Part shown: in pieces, positions 5,830 to 8,146 of the stretch
How the letters are laid out: each line of letters begins with the position of its first letter
Position numbering within the stretch: position 1 is the first letter of the stretch
Assembly: GCA_027347805.1 (NCBI GenBank)
Contig: DAIEQP010000122.1
Coordinates: forward strand, 1 to 8,146
From: Ignavibacteria bacterium
GTDB lineage: Bacteria; Bacteroidota; Ignavibacteria; Ignavibacteriales; Melioribacteraceae
DNA: 8,146 nt
Direction of reading: 5' to 3'
Notes under the pieces: model-generated
Told to the model about the DNA's origin: nothing
The model's input: only the letters and a program-made list of their open reading frames with translations
Database searches by the model: none
Position numbers and translations under genes: made by a program

Positions 5830-6729
5830 ATGGCAAATATTGAAAACATAATCGGCAAAATAAGACTTTCACAAGGTGAGATAGCAAGTATATCTTCTGC
5901 AAGAAAATATTTAGAGCAAATAATTACTGCTAAAGGTAATTTTATGCAACTTCCTCCACCTAAAGAATTATATATTATTGGTTCTTATAAACGTGGGACT
6001 AAGATTTCGCCTTTAGATGATGTAGATATTCTTTATACGATTGGCAATGTTAGAGAAACATCTCCCAATTTGTATTCAATTATAGATTGTGCATTCACCT
6101 TTAATTCCAATTATCTTGATACTGAAAATAATATTTCATCTAAAAAAGTATTGGATGAAATAAAATCAGAATTGGCAAGCTCATATTCACGTAGCGAAAT
6201 AAAACGAAACAACGAAGTAGTTAATCTATATTTAACTTCTTATAACGCTGGTTTTGATATAATACCTGCTTTTTATGTAGAGTTTGCTAATATTTATCTT
6301 ATTCCGCTAGGTAGTAATTCTACAAAATGGAAAAAAACAAATCCCAAGATAGACGAAAAAATATTAGATGTTCTTAATACAAAACATAATCAACTTCTAA
6401 AAAATGTTATACGTGTTATAAAATATTGGTTCAGAAAGAAAAAAATAAAGTCTTTGCGTTCCTATCATCTTGAAGCAATAGTTTATCATTTGTTTACTCA
6501 ACTTAATCCAATTACAACTTATCTCGGTGGCGTTTCATTATTCTTTAGAAATATTAATTTCAGCAATTATCTTTCAAGCTGTCCAGACCCAACTAATATC
6601 TCGGAAAATCTTTCAAGCGATTTAACCCAAGCCGATATAATAACAATTACTACAGAAGCGAATAACGCACTTACAAAAATTGCAATAAGTGAGGAGGAGT
6701 TTGTAAAATATGTCGATTCAGATATTTGA
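5830..6729 (+). CDS. CBASS cyclic-oligonucleotide synthase (CD-NTase/SMODS), cassette 3
   Basis: This 299-residue protein is a cGAS/DncV-like nucleotidyltransferase, which on phage infection makes a cyclic di- or trinucleotide signal. The active site motif GSYKRGTKISPLDDVD has Gly51-Ser52 and the metal-binding Asp64 and Asp66. The third Asp is Asp143 in GFDIIPAF. The C-terminal helical part has the family's RVIKYWFRKKKIKSLRSYHLEAIVYHLF stretch (about 195-222). All catalytic residues are present, so it should be active; its nucleotide product cannot be read from sequence. The ATG lies 5 bases after the R' box with no Shine-Dalgarno site, so translation may depend on the cassette junction or a leaderless mode. 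Its last 20 bases overlap the next gene, a two-gene operon. No Cap2/Cap3 genes are present, which fits a minimal type I CBASS. Confidence 0.87.
   Translation: MANIENIIGKIRLSQGEIASISSARKYLEQIITAKGNFMQLPPPKELYIIGSYKRGTKISPLDDVDILYTIGNVRETSPNLYSIIDCAFTFNSNYLDTENNISSKKVLDEIKSELASSYSRSEIKRNNEVVNLYLTSYNAGFDIIPAFYVEFANIYLIPLGSNSTKWKKTNPKIDEKILDVLNTKHNQLLKNVIRVIKYWFRKKKIKSLRSYHLEAIVYHLFTQLNPITTYLGGVSLFFRNINFSNYLSSCPDPTNISENLSSDLTQADIITITTEANNALTKIAISEEEFVKYVDSDI
6691..6699 (+). promoter_or_regulatory. Strong ribosome binding site inside the CD-NTase gene
   Basis: GAGGAGGAG lies 10 bases before the SLATT gene's ATG at 6710, within the last codons of the CD-NTase gene. It is the strongest Shine-Dalgarno site in the window and contrasts with the missing site before the CD-NTase gene, so the effector may be made in excess over the enzyme. 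It also supports the 6710 start. Confidence 0.65.
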
Positions 6730-7186
6730 TGCTAGTTCTATTAAAAAAATAGCTGAAGATTCTGCTTATACTTTTAAAGGTCTTCACAAAACTGCCGATT
6801 GGTTTGACTTAAGTAGTAAATTATATCTTACAATTCCAATTCTTTTTAGCATAATTAGTTTGGGATTCGATTCTCATCTTCATCCAGTCATACTTAAAAT
6901 ACTTGCGGTAATAAGTATGTTCACTACTTCTCTTGTATTCATTAACCAAAATAAATATCAATTGATAGATGGATATCGAAAATTAGCAAACCAGTATAAA
7001 GAATTATATGACAGTCTTGAACTGGCTTTTAACAATAAAGATTCTGATTATGATATAATAAAAGCAAAAGATTGTATTGCACACCTTGATCAAAAAACTG
7101 TGAAATATCCAATCTCAAAAATTGGTAGAATATGGTCTAAAAAATTTATTACCAAAGAAATGAATCTTTCTTGGTTGAACCAATGA
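6710..7186 (+). CDS. SLATT-type two-TM effector of the CBASS unit (cassette 3)
   Basis: This 158-residue protein has two membrane segments (about 38-53 LYLTIPILFSIISLGF and 59-78 VILKILAVISMFTTSLVFI), preceded by an N-terminal helix. A cytosolic helix with YQLIDGYRKLANQYKELYDSLE follows. This layout matches SLATT domains, predicted pore-forming effectors known to occur beside SMODS nucleotidyltransferases. In CBASS, the second messenger made by the synthase triggers the effector to damage the membrane and stop phage spread. It overlaps the CD-NTase gene by 20 bp and ends 6 bases before the next R'' box, so both genes share one cassette. The pairing with a CD-NTase strengthens a call that two-TM topology alone would not secure. 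Confidence 0.75.
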   Translation: MSIQIFDASSIKKIAEDSAYTFKGLHKTADWFDLSSKLYLTIPILFSIISLGFDSHLHPVILKILAVISMFTTSLVFINQNKYQLIDGYRKLANQYKELYDSLELAFNNKDSDYDIIKAKDCIAHLDQKTVKYPISKIGRIWSKKFITKEMNLSWLNQ

Positions 7187-7213
7187 TTTGCGCTATAACC
7201 AGCCGCTCAACAT

Positions 7214-7258
7214 CCCGTAAAAATCACGGGACAGGCAGGACAGCCCCGCAGAGCGGGG
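7214..7258. repeat. Two small hairpins within attC-like site 3
   Basis: CCCGT/ACGGG (7214-7230) is followed by ACAGGCAGGACAG and then CCCCGC/GCGGGG (7244-7258, loop AGA). The first has the same layout as CCCGAC/GTCGGG followed by ACAGGC at 8106-8130 in the next site. The second resembles 3333-3347. They look like dispersed palindromes that landed in the variable loop. Confidence 0.6.
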
Positions 7259-7339
7259 TAAACTATTTTCAGTGCGGCATTGTTTTATTTATTGTGTTTG
7301 GTTTTCAAAGTTAAGTGTTCATTAAAGTAGTTTGTTCTT

Positions 7340-7356
7340 CCAGAGGGAGCCTCTGG
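7340..7356. repeat. CCAGAGG/CCTCTGG hairpin
   Basis: A perfect 7-bp stem with loop GAG sits in the middle of attC-like site 3. There is no T-run after it (CATAATAAAC follows), so it does not look like an intrinsic terminator. Confidence 0.55.
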
Positions 7357-7421
7357 CATAATAAACATTTTTATAAATTAAAAAGTAGTTGCGACTATTC
7401 GGCATAGCTGTTCTGGGCTGC

Positions 7422-7440
7422 CCCCGCAAAGAGCTCGGGG
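7422..7440. repeat. CCCCG/CGGGG hairpin near the right arm of site 3
   Basis: A 5-bp stem with a 9-nt loop lies just before the L' arm. It belongs to the same CCCCG class as 3333-3347 and 7244-7258, making three palindromes of this type in the window. Confidence 0.5.
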
Positions 7441-7467
7441 CAAGCTGGTTAGCGGCAACGTCGTAAT

Positions 7468-7589
7468 ATGGCTAAGAGTAATAGAGGTATATTATTATTA
7501 ACGCATTACAAGATTATTTTGAAGACGATAACAATCAACCAATAATTGAATTTGAACTTGACAAAGCATCATTAAATGATGCTAGTTGG
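7468..7589 (+). pseudogene. Likely frameshifted N-terminus of the cassette 4 gene
   Basis: An ATG at 7468 sits right at the R' box, where cassette genes here tend to start, and reads MAKSNRGILLL through a TTA-TTA-TTA run (7492-7500) before ending soon after in that frame. The frame of the following gene is open from 7485 and reads a plausible acidic leader, NALQDYFEDDNNQPIIEFEL, yet has no ATG or GTG before 7590. One missing base in or near the TTA run would join the two. It could be a true mutation, a sequencing error, or slippage; I cannot tell which. Confidence 0.45.
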
Positions 7590-8084
7590 TTGAAAAAAGT
7601 TAAGTATAGGATTGGTTCGATGGTAATTCAATATAATTATCTTGAACGACAAATTGACAATTATATACACGAAATTATGAATGATGACTTTGAAGACGAA
7701 AAAGTGTGGATCTTTCTAGAAAATTTAGTTGCATCAAAGAAAATACAAGTGTTATCAAAGTTATATGATATCCATTTTGCATCATTAATATTTCCTGAAA
7801 AATTAATTGCTGATAAAAAGAGAATATTTATTGAGCTAGATAAAATTAGAGAAAGAAGAAATATATACGCTCATGCAAATTGGATTAACAGTGTGAATAG
7901 TGAGCATATTGAATGTAAAACTAAACGCATGAATGACGGTAAGTATTATCGATTGCATAAAAAAATATCTATCGGTGATCTTGACAAAGATTTATTAAGA
8001 ATGAATAATATCCAATTAGGATTAGAACAATATCATGAAGAATTTATGGATTGTTTTTGTAATTCAGAAATTAAACTCAAATAA
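7590..8084 (+). CDS. HEPN-like protein (cassette 4)
   Basis: The body of this gene encodes a helical protein with the motif RRNIYAHANW; Arg90-x4-His95 (counting from the TTG at 7590) fits the Rx4-6H signature of HEPN domains. Many HEPN proteins are RNases in toxin-antitoxin and antiphage systems, others only structural. Before the motif lie helices LERQIDNYIHEIM and KKIQVLSKLYDI, as expected for a four-helix HEPN bundle. TTG 7590 is only the first conventional start in this frame; coding clearly extends upstream to about 7485, so the real protein is longer (see the preceding entry). No partner nucleotidyltransferase or antitoxin is encoded beside it in the cassette. It ends 5 bases before the next R'' box. 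The HEPN call rests on one motif and helix layout. Confidence 0.55.
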   Translation: MKKVKYRIGSMVIQYNYLERQIDNYIHEIMNDDFEDEKVWIFLENLVASKKIQVLSKLYDIHFASLIFPEKLIADKKRIFIELDKIRERRNIYAHANWINSVNSEHIECKTKRMNDGKYYRLHKKISIGDLDKDLLRMNNIQLGLEQYHEEFMDCFCNSEIKLK

Positions 8085-8089
8085 TTGCC

Positions 8090-8146
8090 ATATAACCTGC
8101 AACTCCCCGACAAAATTCGTCGGGACAGGCAAAACCGACTGCTCCC
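8090..8146 (+). other. attC-like recombination site 4, left half
   Basis: R'' ATATAAC (8090-8096) is followed by a 2-nt spacer and GCAACTC (8099-8105), the same geometry as site 1, which shares GCAACTC exactly. A hairpin CCCGAC/GTCGGG (8106-8124) and ACAGGC follow, as in site 3. The matching L' and R' arms must lie beyond the window edge, and a further cassette is predicted after them. Confidence 0.6.

Larger units (their letters stand above)
7193..7469 (+). other. attC-like recombination site 3 (enlarged)
   Basis: R'' CTATAAC (7193-7199) and R' GTAATAT (7463-7469) bracket 277 bp. The arms GCCGCTcAAC (7202-7211) and GTTAGCGGC (7448-7456) pair over 9 bp with C7208 unpaired, the same extrahelical base as in sites 1 and 2. 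The 2-nt left spacer and the AACGTC right spacer are kept. R' departs from GTTRRRY by one base (GTA). The centre is larger than in the other two sites and is loaded with small GC-rich hairpins, listed separately. This site fills the gene-free stretch 7187-7467. Confidence 0.7.
4204..8146 (+). mobile_element. Integron-type gene cassette array (no integrase in window)
   Basis: At least four cassettes stand in tandem, all + strand: about 4205-4957, 4958-5818, 5819-7463 and 7464 onward. Each begins with 8 to 10 bases that mirror its own 3' R'' region: TAGGTGCG/CGCACCTA, GTTAGGTGGC/GCTACCTAAC with one mismatch, GTTATAGCGC/GCGCTATAAC exact, and GTAATATGGC/GCCATATAAC with one mismatch. This is the signature left when circular cassettes recombine inside the R' box. 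Genes fill almost the whole cassette, are AT-rich and functionally unrelated, and lack obvious promoters of their own. No tyrosine recombinase is encoded here, so the array may be a distal part of a chromosomal integron or an orphan attC cluster. Confidence 0.75.

Noticed and set aside
5631..5830. tRNA or other standard RNA gene in the inter-cassette gaps
   Set aside because: The folded arms are long-range and match the attC design; no cloverleaf, anticodon stem or TTCGA-type loop is present.
5631..5858. Open frame of 75 codons on the - strand
   Set aside because: It covers attC-like site 2 and the ends of two + strand genes, so it is a by-product of the paired arms.

Overview
The window looks like chromosomal DNA from an AT-rich member of the Bacteroidota/Ignavibacteria group. 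That placement is an inference from a GH30 xylanase, a membrane-anchored LuxR-type regulator, unusual palindrome-rich intergenic DNA and mixed use of Shine-Dalgarno sites. No rRNA or universal marker gene is present to confirm it.

Left part (1-2995), stable-looking genes on the + strand: the 3' end of a GH30 (XynC-like) glucuronoxylanase, a 7-TM/LuxR HTH regulator, a noncoding stretch with about ten copies of a degenerate 20-bp tandem repeat, and an unrecognised helical 234-residue protein.

Middle part (2996-4249), 1.25 kb with no credible gene: three mosaic copies of a multi-hairpin palindromic repeat (REP-like), several smaller hairpins, and a large imperfect inverted repeat of about 143 bp.

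Right part (about 4204 to the end), the most interesting region: a run of short AT-rich + strand genes, each packaged as an integron-type gene cassette. The inter-gene sites have the attC design. R'' (ACCTAAC or CTATAAC) lies at the end of one gene and R' just before the next. Between them are inner arms that pair perfectly except for extrahelical bases: a C on the top strand in all three complete sites, and an additional A in two. The spacing is fixed at 2 nt on the R'' side and 6 nt (AACGYC) on the R' side. The first bases of each cassette are the reverse complement of its own R'' end, as expected if cassettes were excised and inserted as circles. The payloads are a PD-(D/E)XK-like nuclease, an unknown single-TM protein, a two-gene CBASS-like unit (CD-NTase plus SLATT 2-TM effector), and a HEPN-like protein with an apparent frameshift near its start. 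At least two of the four look like antiphage functions, so the array reads as a small defence cassette bank. No integrase gene is visible in the window, and the left boundary is degenerate.
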